NCBI RefSeq assembly: GCF_003074055.1
Contig: NZ_CP029043.1
Coordinates: 6,316,501-6,380,500, forward strand
DNA length: 64,000 nucleotides
Direction: 5' to 3'
Source of the DNA: Streptomyces nigra
Lineage (GTDB): Bacteria > Actinomycetota > Actinomycetes > Streptomycetales > Streptomycetaceae
This document shows, one piece after another, positions 1 through 7,476 of this stretch (positions are counted from its first letter, which is position 1; each line of letters begins with the position of its first letter). The notes under the pieces were generated by a model. It did not search any database, was not told where the DNA came from, and worked only from the letters and a program-made list of their open reading frames with translations. A program made the position numbers and the translations under genes.

Positions 1-2
1 TG

Positions 3-542
3 TCACGCCGCAACGGACCCGGCGTCGCCGTCTCCTCGGTGGTCGTCCTGGCCGGTCACCTCGCGATGTTCGTGCTGGCCGCGCGGATCGCCGGCTCGGC
101 CGCCTCCGTCGCCACGCTGGTGCCGCTGGCGGTGCTGGCGCTGCTCGCGATGGGACTGCCCCTGAACGTCGGCGGGTTCGGGCCCCGGGAGGGTGTCACC
201 GCCTGGGCGTTCGCCGCCGCGGGGCTCGGTGCCGACACCGGTCTCGCGGTCGCCGTCGTGTACGGCGTCCTCAGCTTCGTGGCCGCCCTGCCGGGCGCCC
301 TCGTCCTCGTCGCCCGCTGGTGCACGGGTCTGCGGACCCGGGGCACCGGATCCGTCGAGACCGTGGCGGACCCGGTCGCCGGCGGCTATTTTCGTCCGTC
401 CGTCGTGTCCGCGACGGAGTCGCCCGCGGAGGTCAGCAGTGACACATACGCGCCGAAGGAATCCGCGAGGCTCTCCAGCAGCCGCTTCCCCTTTTCCGCG
501 GAACCCAGCGACGGACGGCCGATGACCCCGGAATCGGTATAG
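3..542 (+). CDS. Flippase-like / lysylphosphatidylglycerol synthase TM-region membrane protein (C-terminal part)
   Basis: Only the last 179 codons are inside the window; the reading frame is open at the left edge. Three hydrophobic segments are visible, and the second is followed by GGFGPREG, a match to the G-G-x-G-x-R-E signature of the UPF0104 / LPG-synthase membrane family. Members span the inner membrane and move or modify lipids or lipid-linked glycans; the substrate here is unknown. Recognisable homology ends near codon 115, after which the frame runs about 60 low-complexity codons to a TAG. That tail lies antisense to the end of the creatininase gene, giving a convergent overlap of about 157 bp. 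The family call is good; the role is open. Confidence 0.7.
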   Translation, partial: SRRNGPGVAVSSVVVLAGHLAMFVLAARIAGSAASVATLVPLAVLALLAMGLPLNVGGFGPREGVTAWAFAAAGLGADTGLAVAVVYGVLSFVAALPGALVLVARWCTGLRTRGTGSVETVADPVAGGYFRPSVVSATESPAEVSSDTYAPKESARLSSSRFPFSAEPSDGRPMTPESV

Positions 543-1174
543 GCGGACATGCCGAGGGTGAGCAGATGACGCCGGTCGTCCGCGACGAAATCGGAAGTCT
601 CATAACCGGGTCGGATCAATTCGGGATGAGCGTGCAGAAGGATGGAGGTCTCGATTTCCCCCGCGTGCATGTCGGTGAGCAGCGAGGTCTCCACACCCGC
701 ACGCTCCAGCGCCGTCTCCCAGTCCTCCGGAGCCGGGAACAGCGCCATCCGCTCACCGCGCGCGGAGGACTCCTGAACGACGTTGCCCAGTACGTAGTTG
801 CCGCCGTGTCCGTTGACCAGCACCAGGGCGTCGACGCCCGAACGGCGGAGCGAATCCGCTATGTCCCGTATCACCGCATGAAGGGTCACCGAAGAGATGC
901 TGACGGTCCCCGGCCAGGCCGCGTGCTCGTGCGAGCACGAGATCGTCACCGGCGGCAGCAGGTGTACGGGGTGCACGGCGGCCACCTCGCGCGCGATCGC
1001 GCACGCCACGAGGGTGTCGGTGGCCAGCGGCAGGAAAGCGCCGTGCTGTTCGAAGCTCCCGACGGGAAGGACCGCGACCTGTCGTGAGACGCCAGCTCCT
1101 CGCGCCCGTACATCCTCGGTGGTGTCCGCCGGCACCAGCGAGTGTGCCGCCGGCCGCGTCTGCGCATCACTCAT
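386..1174 (-). CDS. Creatininase-family amidohydrolase, possible FAPy deformylase
   Basis: A 262-residue protein of the creatininase superfamily, metal-dependent amide hydrolases. Metal-ligand motifs are present: E42 and H44 in SFEQHG, D53 in ATD, NGHGGN at 121-126, and H170/E173 in HAGEIETS. The residue that follows EQHGA is Phe where many members have His. The ATG at 1174 is preceded by GAAAGG. The gene is divergent from the GTP cyclohydrolase II homologue with only 41 bp between start codons. The archaeal family member ArfB removes the formyl group from FAPy, the product expected of the neighbouring cyclohydrolase. I infer the same step here; creatinine hydrolysis looks unlikely from context. 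Confidence 0.8.
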   Translation of the reverse strand: MSDAQTRPAAHSLVPADTTEDVRARGAGVSRQVAVLPVGSFEQHGAFLPLATDTLVACAIAREVAAVHPVHLLPPVTISCSHEHAAWPGTVSISSVTLHAVIRDIADSLRRSGVDALVLVNGHGGNYVLGNVVQESSARGERMALFPAPEDWETALERAGVETSLLTDMHAGEIETSILLHAHPELIRPGYETSDFVADDRRHLLTLGMSAYTDSGVIGRPSLGSAEKGKRLLESLADSFGAYVSLLTSAGDSVADTTDGRK

Positions 1175-1215
1175 CTTTTACCGGCCTTTCGTCTCTGCAT
1201 AGGAACTGAAGAATC

Positions 1216-1884
1216 ATGACAGACAAGATTGGCGTGCTCGGCAAGAAGTCCGGCCAGCGGACGCAGCGTTCCGGAGTCGAACGCGTGGTGAACGCTCCCC
1301 TGCCCACCGTTTACGGGCAATTCCGGGCGATCGGCTACATCGACCACGACCGCGGCGACGAACAGGTGGCCCTGGTCCACGGCGAACCCGGCACCGACGG
1401 CGTCCTGGTCCGGCTGCACTCCGAGTGCCTGACCGGCGACGCGTTCGGCTCCCAGCACTGCGAGTGCGGCGACCAGCTCGCGGCCGCCCTGCGCGCCGTC
1501 GTCGCCGAGGGCAGCGGCATAGTCGTCTATCTGCGGGGCCACGAGGGCCGCGGCATCGGCCTGCTCGCCAAGCTGCGCGCCATGGCCCTGCAGGCGGAGG
1601 GCCTGGACACCGTCGAGGCCAATCTCGCGCTCGGACTGCCCGTCGACGCCCGTGACTACGGTGCCGCCGCGGGCATCCTGCGCGACTTGGACGTCCGCAG
1701 CGTCCGTCTGATGTCGAACAACCCGCGCAAGCGCGAGGCGCTGATCGAGCACGGCATCGAGGTGACCGAGCAGGTCCCGCTGCTGATCCAGCCGTGCGAG
1801 AGCAACATCACCTATCTGCGCACCAAGCGGGAGCGCATGGACCACCATCTGCCCCACCTGGACGCCGTCGGCCAGCTGACCTGA
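1216..1884 (+). CDS. GTP cyclohydrolase II homologue, FAPy-forming type
   Basis: 222 residues aligning over the full length with E. coli RibA. Zinc ligands are C71, C82 and C84 (HSECLTGDA, HCEC), followed by the YLRGHEGRGIGL substrate loop and the SNNPRK motif. The catalytic tyrosine of RibA (Tyr105 in KIRAYALQ) is replaced by Met123 in KLRAMALQ. The S. coelicolor homologue SCO6655 is reported to carry the same Tyr-to-Met change and to stop at the formylated intermediate FAPy instead of releasing formate. This copy is therefore probably not the housekeeping riboflavin enzyme. The creatininase gene is divergent from it and the oxidase genes follow on the same strand. The ATG has an upstream AGGAACTGAAG. 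Confidence 0.9.
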   Translation: MTDKIGVLGKKSGQRTQRSGVERVVNAPLPTVYGQFRAIGYIDHDRGDEQVALVHGEPGTDGVLVRLHSECLTGDAFGSQHCECGDQLAAALRAVVAEGSGIVVYLRGHEGRGIGLLAKLRAMALQAEGLDTVEANLALGLPVDARDYGAAAGILRDLDVRSVRLMSNNPRKREALIEHGIEVTEQVPLLIQPCESNITYLRTKRERMDHHLPHLDAVGQLT

Positions 1885-1917
1885 TTGCGGGACGGCCCGC
1901 CCGGACAGGAAGAGGGC

Positions 1918-2001
1918 ATGACCGACGACCTCTTCCTGACCGGACCGGCTGGTGACCGGGGCGCGCGGACGCGGGCGCGGACGGAAGGCCCCCGGCCATG
2001 A
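1918..2001 (+). CDS. Candidate 27-residue ORF, translationally coupled
   Basis: A short frame beginning MTDDLFLTGPAGDRG and ending in an Arg-rich tail. It is preceded by AGGAAGAGGG next to its ATG, and its TGA overlaps the ATG of the FAD oxidase (ATGA). The coupling and the purine-rich leader suggest translation, either as a leader that loads ribosomes onto the next gene or as a real small protein. The oxidase also has its own GGAAGG nine bases upstream, so the frame may be incidental. I recognise no family. Confidence 0.3.
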   Translation: MTDDLFLTGPAGDRGARTRARTEGPRP

Positions 2002-3143
2002 CCGCGCACGCGAGCGCCGTCGTCGTCGGGGGCGGTGTGATCGGCGCCGCCATCGCCTACCACCTGGCCCGGGCGGGCGTCCCCGACGTCGTCCTGGTCG
2101 AGCGGGACGAACTGGCGTCCGGCTCCACCTCCAAGGCGGCCGGCGGGGTGCGCGCCCAGTTCTCCGACGAACTGAACATCCGGCTCGGCGCCCGAAGCCT
2201 GGAGGCGTTCGCCCGGTTCGAACAGGACACCGGGTACGACATCGGGCTGCACCGCGTGGGCTACCTGTTCCTGCTGTCGACACAGAAGGACGTCACCGCG
2301 TTCGAGGCGGCCGTCCGCCTGCAGAACTCCCTCGGCGTACCCAGCCGCATGATCGACCCGGCCGAGGCGCGCGAGCTGTCCCCGCTGATCAGCACCGACG
2401 GACTGCTGGCCGCCGCGTACTCCCCGGACGACGGCCACTGCACCCCCGAGTCCGTCGTCCACGGCTACGCGGCCGCCGCCCGCCGGCACGGCGCCCGCAT
2501 CCTGCGGCACACCACCGTCACCGGCATCGAACGGCACGGCGACCGCATCACCGGCGTCACCACCGGCACCGGCCGGATCGCCACCGACACGGTGATCTGC
2601 GCGGCCGGCGCCTGGTCACGGGCCGTCGGCGCGATGGCCGGCGTCGACCTCCCGGTGGAGCCGCTGCGCCGCCAGATCGCCGTCACCGCGCCCGTCGACG
2701 CACTGCCGCCCCGGCTGCCCATGACGATCGACTTCACCACCAGCCTCTACTTCCACACCGAGGGCCCCGGACTGCTGCTCGGCATGTCCGACCCCGACGA
2801 ACGCCCCGGCTTCGACACCAGCACCCACGACCGCTGGATCCCCCGCCTCGCCGAGGCCATGCGGCACCGCGCACCGGCCCTGCTCGACCTGCGCCGCACC
2901 GGAGGCTGGGCCGGACTGTACGAGGTCACCCCCGACCACAACGCGCTGATCGGCGAGGCGACTTCCGTGTCCCGGTTCCTGTACGCGACCGGGTTCTCCG
3001 GCCACGGCTTCCTCCAGGGCCCGGCCGTCGGCGAGGTCGTCCGGGACCTGTACCTCGGCCGCGTACCCTTCGTGGACGTCAGCCCGTTGAGCGCCGGCCG
3101 GTTCGCGGCCGGTGCCCCGCGACCGGAGGCCCATCGCGTATGA
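1998..3143 (+). CDS. FAD-dependent amine oxidase/dehydrogenase (DAO family)
   Basis: 381 residues of the glycine/D-amino-acid oxidase and sarcosine-oxidase fold. The N-terminal dinucleotide motif is GGGVIG (11-16), followed by SGSTSKAAGGVRAQFS, typical of sarcosine-oxidase-like proteins; the C-terminal FAD motif is TGFSGHGFLQGP. There is no signal peptide, so it is cytoplasmic. Its stop overlaps the start of the LYS1-like gene (ATGA). Oxidation of a secondary or N-alkyl amino acid is expected. With saccharopine dehydrogenases downstream, L-pipecolate or saccharopine are sensible substrate guesses, but the sequence does not settle this. Confidence 0.75.
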   Translation: MTAHASAVVVGGGVIGAAIAYHLARAGVPDVVLVERDELASGSTSKAAGGVRAQFSDELNIRLGARSLEAFARFEQDTGYDIGLHRVGYLFLLSTQKDVTAFEAAVRLQNSLGVPSRMIDPAEARELSPLISTDGLLAAAYSPDDGHCTPESVVHGYAAAARRHGARILRHTTVTGIERHGDRITGVTTGTGRIATDTVICAAGAWSRAVGAMAGVDLPVEPLRRQIAVTAPVDALPPRLPMTIDFTTSLYFHTEGPGLLLGMSDPDERPGFDTSTHDRWIPRLAEAMRHRAPALLDLRRTGGWAGLYEVTPDHNALIGEATSVSRFLYATGFSGHGFLQGPAVGEVVRDLYLGRVPFVDVSPLSAGRFAAGAPRPEAHRV

Positions 3144-4201
3144 CCGAGCTGCACCTGTGGCTGCGCCACGAGATCCGATCCACCGAGCGACGCACCCCGA
3201 TCGTCCCGTCCGACGCGCGGCGCCTCGTCGACAGCGGGGCGACCGTGACCGTGGAGGAGTCCCCGCAGCGGTTCCACCCCGTCGAGGAGTACGAGGCCGC
3301 CGGCTGCCGGATCGCACCCGCCGGCTCCTGGACGTCCGCGCCCGCCACCGCCGTCGTCACCGGACTGAAGGAACTCCCGCCCGAACCGGCCGAACTCACC
3401 CATCGCCACCTCTACTTCGGGCACGCCTACAAGGGGCAGCCCGGCGCCGGGGACCTGCTGCGCCGGTTCGCGGCGGGCGGCGGGGCCCTGCTCGACCTGG
3501 AGTACCTGGTGGACGACTCCGGCCGCCGGCTCGCCGCCTTCGGGTTCTGGGCCGGCTACCTCGGGGCCGCACTCGCCGTGCTCCAGCACCGGGGCCGCCT
3601 CGCCGCACCCCTGACCCCGACGACCAAGGACGAGCTGGACCGCCTGCTCCGGCCCCGGGAAGGGGACGCGGAGTTCACCGCGCTCGTGATCGGCGCCCTC
3701 GGCCGCAGCGGACGCGGCGCACGGCTCGCCCTGCTCACCGCCGGCGTCGAGGCCACCGCGTGGGACGTCGCCGAGACCCGCGACCTGGACCGCCGGGTCC
3801 TGCTCGCGCACGACGTCCTGGTGAACGCCGTCCTCGCCACCACGCCCGTGCCGCCCTTCCTCCGCCCGCAGGACCTCGACGCCCCGGACCGGCGGCTGCG
3901 CACGGTCTGCGACGTCACCGTCGACGTCGGCTCGCCGCTGAACGTGCTGCCGGTCTACGACCGCGTCACCGACTGGACCGCCCCGGTACGCCGGCTGCGC
4001 GAGGACCCGCCGCTCGACCTGATCGCCATCGACAACCTGCCGTCCCTGCTGCCCCGTGAGTCCAGCGCCGACTTCTCGTCCGCCGTGACACCCCTGCTGC
4101 TCGCCTTCGGCACGGACCCGGCGTGGGACCGCAGCTTCGACCGGTTCCACCAGGCCCTGCGTGAACTCGGCCTGGACAAGGAGGAGTCGAAGGATGCCTG
4201 A
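3140..4201 (+). CDS. Saccharopine dehydrogenase (lysine-forming, LYS1 type)
   Basis: 353 residues resembling yeast Lys1, which interconverts saccharopine with lysine plus 2-oxoglutarate using NAD. The catalytic Lys and His correspond to K77 in GLKELP and H95 in YFGHAYKGQ. A glycine-rich nucleotide loop (GALGRSGRG) and the conserved NLPSLLPRESS motif follow. Length fits the monofunctional fungal type. ATGA overlap upstream and an eight-base overlap with the LYS9-like gene downstream imply a tight operon. Bacteria rarely make lysine this way, so a degradative or biosynthetic side pathway is more likely. Enzymes of this family acting on other opine-like conjugates are the main alternative. Confidence 0.85.
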   Translation: MTELHLWLRHEIRSTERRTPIVPSDARRLVDSGATVTVEESPQRFHPVEEYEAAGCRIAPAGSWTSAPATAVVTGLKELPPEPAELTHRHLYFGHAYKGQPGAGDLLRRFAAGGGALLDLEYLVDDSGRRLAAFGFWAGYLGAALAVLQHRGRLAAPLTPTTKDELDRLLRPREGDAEFTALVIGALGRSGRGARLALLTAGVEATAWDVAETRDLDRRVLLAHDVLVNAVLATTPVPPFLRPQDLDAPDRRLRTVCDVTVDVGSPLNVLPVYDRVTDWTAPVRRLREDPPLDLIAIDNLPSLLPRESSADFSSAVTPLLLAFGTDPAWDRSFDRFHQALRELGLDKEESKDA

Positions 4202-5351
4202 CACACGGGTCCCCGCGAGCGGCACCGTCCACTGGGTCGGCGCCGGGCTCTCCACCGGCAGCGGCCTCGCCCGTCTGTGCGACACCGCCGCACGGGTACG
4301 GCTGTGGCACCGCACCGAGCGGCGGGCCGCCGACGCCCTGGACCGGCTCGGCCTCTCCGGCCGGGCCGCACCCCGGGCGTACACCCCCGACGCGCTCACC
4401 GCCGAGCTGGCGCCCGGCGACGTCGTCGTGTCGATGCTGCCCGCCACCGAGCACGCCGCGCTGCCGGCGGCCTGCGTCCGTGAGGGCGCCCACTTCGCCT
4501 GCTCCAGCTATGTCTCCGACGCGGTCCTGGAGCAGGTCCCCGCGGCCGGCGCGGCCGGGCTGGCCGTCCTCACCGAGGCCGGACTCGACCCCGGCATCGA
4601 CCACCTCTTCGCCCACAGCCTGGTCGGCCGGGCCCGCGAGGCCGTCGGCGACGACACACCGGCCACCTACACCCTCACCTCGTACTGCGGCGGCGTCCCC
4701 GCGGTCCCCGACGACTTCCGGTACCGCTTCAGCTGGGCGCCCGCCGGAGTGCTCAACGCGCTGCGCGCCCCCGCCCGGTACATCGAGGACGGCGCCGAAC
4801 GGGTCGCGGAACGGCCCTGGGAGGCGACCCGGCGGCACGACGTCGACGGCGAGACGTTCGAGGCGTACCCGAACCGCGACAGCGTCCCCTTCATCGGGCA
4901 GTACGGGCTGCCCGAGGCCTGGCGCCCGGACACCTTCGTACGCGGCACCCTGCGCCTGGAGGGCTGGCTGGACGCCTGGGCCGGCGTGTTCGAGGAGCTG
5001 AGGGCGGGGGACGACGCCCGGATCGCCGCCCTGGCCGGGGAACTGGCGCGGGCCCACCCGACCACGGACGCCGACCGGGACCGGGTCGTCCTGGCCGTCT
5101 CCCTCGACGTGCGCGGCGAGAGGGGCCGGTCCTGGTCCGGGAGCTGTCTGCTGGACCTGGTGGGCGACGCGGAGGAGAGCGCGATGGCCCGCTGCGTCTC
5201 CCGCCCGCTCGCCCTGGGCGTAGGCCACATCCTGGACGGCTCCCTGCCGGCGGGCCTGCACCGGTCCGCGGGGACGGCGGCCCGCTCGGAGGAGTGGCTA
5301 CGTGAACTCGCCGCCGACGGAGTGCGGTTCACGCGGCACACGGACACCTGA
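4194..5351 (+). CDS. Saccharopine dehydrogenase/reductase (LYS9 type)
   Basis: 385 residues. An N-terminal Rossmann region (VGAGLSTGSGLARL) is followed by SMLPATEH and the diagnostic GLDPGIDH (130-137) of saccharopine reductases, then the large C-terminal catalytic domain. The family interconverts saccharopine with glutamate and 2-aminoadipate semialdehyde. The ATG at 4194 lies inside the end of the LYS1-like gene, with GGAGG-like bases just upstream. Together the two proteins equal the two halves of animal AASS, which turns lysine into 2-aminoadipate semialdehyde. No semialdehyde dehydrogenase follows. Confidence 0.82.
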   Translation: MPDTRVPASGTVHWVGAGLSTGSGLARLCDTAARVRLWHRTERRAADALDRLGLSGRAAPRAYTPDALTAELAPGDVVVSMLPATEHAALPAACVREGAHFACSSYVSDAVLEQVPAAGAAGLAVLTEAGLDPGIDHLFAHSLVGRAREAVGDDTPATYTLTSYCGGVPAVPDDFRYRFSWAPAGVLNALRAPARYIEDGAERVAERPWEATRRHDVDGETFEAYPNRDSVPFIGQYGLPEAWRPDTFVRGTLRLEGWLDAWAGVFEELRAGDDARIAALAGELARAHPTTDADRDRVVLAVSLDVRGERGRSWSGSCLLDLVGDAEESAMARCVSRPLALGVGHILDGSLPAGLHRSAGTAARSEEWLRELAADGVRFTRHTDT

Positions 5352-5358
5352 GGAACCG

Positions 5359-6591
5359 TCAGTCCCCGGTGAGGGCCTCGTGCACGAACCGCTTCAGGTC
5401 CTGGAAGACCGTGTGCGAGGTCCGGTGCCGCACCTGCGTCATGAACTGCACGGTGAGGTCGTGGCGCGGGTCGACCCAGAAGGTGGTCGTGGCGACTCCG
5501 CTCCAGCCGAAGGCGCCCCGCACGGACGGGTCACGGGTGCGGTCGGGGTCGATCACCACGGACACCCCGAGGCCGAAGCCGACACCGTCGTTGCCGGGCT
5601 CGTCGTGCGCGGGCCGGCTGCCGCAGGACCGCAGATCGGCGCCGCCGGGCAGGTGGTTGGACGTCATCAGCGCGACCGTCTCGGGCTTCAGCAGCCGGGC
5701 GCCGTCCAGTTCGCCGCGGCGCCGCAGCATCTCCATGAAGCGGTGCACGTCGTGGGCGGAGGCCACCACACCGCCGCTGCCGGACAGGAACCGGGGACGC
5801 CCGTGCAGCGGCAGACCGGCGATCGGCTCGATCCCGCCGGACTCGGTGTCGCCGTACAACTCGGCCAGCCGGTCCTCCTGTTCGCCGCTCACGTGGAACC
5901 CGGCGTCCGTCATGCCGAGCGGTCCGAACACGCGCTCGCCGAGGAACACGTCGAGCGGCTGCCCGGACACCACCTCGACGACCCGGCCGAGGACGTTGGT
6001 GGCCACCGAGTAGTTCCACTGTGTGCCGGGCTCGAACTGGAGCGGCAGGCCCGCGTACACGTCGACCGTGGTGGCCAGGTCCGAGCCGGGCAGCACCGCC
6101 GAGTGCAGGCCCGCGTCCCGGTAGAGGGCGTCCACGGGATGCTGGTGGTAGAAGGCGAACGTGAGCCCGGCGGTGTGGGTCATCAGATGCCGTACCGTCA
6201 TCGGCCCCTCGGCGGGACGGGTCACCATGTCGGCCCCCGATCCGCTCACGTACACACGGGGTTCGGCGAACGCGGGGATGTGCCGGCCCACCGGGTCGTC
6301 GAGGGAGAGCCTGCCCTCCTCCACCAGTATCAGGGCGGCGACCGAGGTCATCGGCTTGGTCATGGAGTAGACGCGCCACAGGGTGTCGGCCTCGACCGGC
6401 AGACCGGCGGCCACGTCCCGCATCCCGTACGCGGTGAGATGCGCGACGCGTCCGCCACGGGCGACGGACACCAGGAAGCCGGGCAGCCGCCCCTCGTCGA
6501 CCCGGTGGGCGAAGTGCTGGTCGAGGCGGTCCAGCGCCTTGACGTCCAGCCCGGCCTCGCCCGGGTCGATCTGTTGTGTCAGCAGTGCCAT
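5359..6591 (-). CDS. Serine hydrolase, class C beta-lactamase / esterase family
   Basis: 410 residues from an ATG preceded by AAGGAGAGCCG; a longer frame exists but has no supporting signal. The penicillin-binding-like fold is marked by S-x-x-K (SMTKP), a Tyr motif (WNYSVATN) and HTAGL, and near the C-terminus GWSGVATTTFWVDP stands where KTG would be. No signal peptide is visible, so an intracellular esterase or carboxypeptidase is likelier than a secreted beta-lactamase. It is convergent with the saccharopine operon, with only seven bases between stop codons. The natural substrate is unknown. Confidence 0.85.
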   Translation of the reverse strand: MALLTQQIDPGEAGLDVKALDRLDQHFAHRVDEGRLPGFLVSVARGGRVAHLTAYGMRDVAAGLPVEADTLWRVYSMTKPMTSVAALILVEEGRLSLDDPVGRHIPAFAEPRVYVSGSGADMVTRPAEGPMTVRHLMTHTAGLTFAFYHQHPVDALYRDAGLHSAVLPGSDLATTVDVYAGLPLQFEPGTQWNYSVATNVLGRVVEVVSGQPLDVFLGERVFGPLGMTDAGFHVSGEQEDRLAELYGDTESGGIEPIAGLPLHGRPRFLSGSGGVVASAHDVHRFMEMLRRRGELDGARLLKPETVALMTSNHLPGGADLRSCGSRPAHDEPGNDGVGFGLGVSVVIDPDRTRDPSVRGAFGWSGVATTTFWVDPRHDLTVQFMTQVRHRTSHTVFQDLKRFVHEALTGD

Positions 6592-6655
6592 CGGCTCTCC
6601 TTCGCGTGCGTACGACGAGGTGCGCCCCGGTGTCCCACCGCGGCGGCCTCCGCTC

Positions 6656-6975
6656 TCATCGTCGCTCAGGAACCGGCGGACGGTCCTCGGAACGGCGATG
6701 ATCATTCCACTCGTCGCCGTCCGGACCGGGGAGGAGACGGCCGAGGAACGCACCGGCCAGGACCAGGGCGGACAGGGCCGCCGTCGGTCCGGCCACATCG
6801 CCCTCGCTCGCCATGAGCGCGGTCGCGACGGCGACCCCGAGCACCGGGCCGACGTTCATCGCGGTCTGCTGGAGCCCGCCGGCCACCCCGGCCGACTCGA
6901 CGGCTGCCTGCCGTACGACACCGTGCGTGGCCGCCGTCATCACCGTCCCGAAGCTCCTCGCGGCCCGGGACCAGG
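6656..6975 (-). pseudogene. Remnant of an MFS (DHA2-type) multidrug transporter
   Basis: The minus-strand translation contains FGTVMTAATHGVV and ESAGVAGGLQQTAMN followed by GPVLGVAVATAL, the end of a 14-helix EmrB/QacA-like permease. Only about two helices remain of an expected 450-500 residues. Upstream sequence shows no further transporter homology and runs into the promoter of the VOC gene. I read it as a deletion remnant; a functional small protein is unlikely. Confidence 0.7.
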
Positions 6976-7061
6976 ACCTCGGACCCAGGGCCGAGGCCCG
7001 ATGACCGCGTCGCACCGGCCGCCTAGGCTGCCGGACGTTCCCACCTCACCCCGGAGGCCCC

Positions 7062-7472
7062 GTGTCCGTCAGCGGCCGCAGTCACATCCGTATCGCCCGC
7101 CCCTCCCGCGATCTCGTGGCGGCCGAGCGTTTCTGGGCCGACGGGCTCGGCCTGACGATCGTGTGGCGGGCGGCCGGCGGGCCGGAACCCGGCGAGCACG
7201 ACCTGCTGATGCTCGGTTGGCCCGACGCCGACTGGCATCTGGAACTCGTCCATGAGCCCGCCCGCCCGGTCGAGCCCCGGCCCACCGAGGAGGACCTCCT
7301 CGTGATCTACCTCGACGGGCCCGTGCCGGACGACCTGGTGGCCCGGCTGGAGGAGTGCGGGGGCCGGCGGGTCGTCTCCCCGAACCCGTACTGGAACGAG
7401 TGGGGTGTCACCGTCGAGGACCCGGACGGCTACCGGCTGGTGCTGTGCACCCGGGCCTGGTCCAACGCGTGA
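7062..7472 (+). CDS. VOC / glyoxalase-fold protein
   Basis: 136 residues from GTG with CGGAGG five bases upstream. Two beta-alpha-beta modules are visible: the first starts HIRIARPSRDLVAAERFW, the second ends WGVTVEDPDGYRLVLC, the classic close of a vicinal-oxygen-chelate domain. Members are small metal-dependent lyases, dioxygenases or antibiotic-binding proteins. Nothing nearby defines a substrate. The gene ends four bases before the convergent pentapeptide gene. Confidence 0.85.
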   Translation: MSVSGRSHIRIARPSRDLVAAERFWADGLGLTIVWRAAGGPEPGEHDLLMLGWPDADWHLELVHEPARPVEPRPTEEDLLVIYLDGPVPDDLVARLEECGGRRVVSPNPYWNEWGVTVEDPDGYRLVLCTRAWSNA

Positions 7473-7476
7473 GGGG

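Noticed and set aside
1216..1884. Housekeeping riboflavin ribA
   Set aside because: Lacks the catalytic Tyr, and no ribB, ribE or ribH gene is adjacent.
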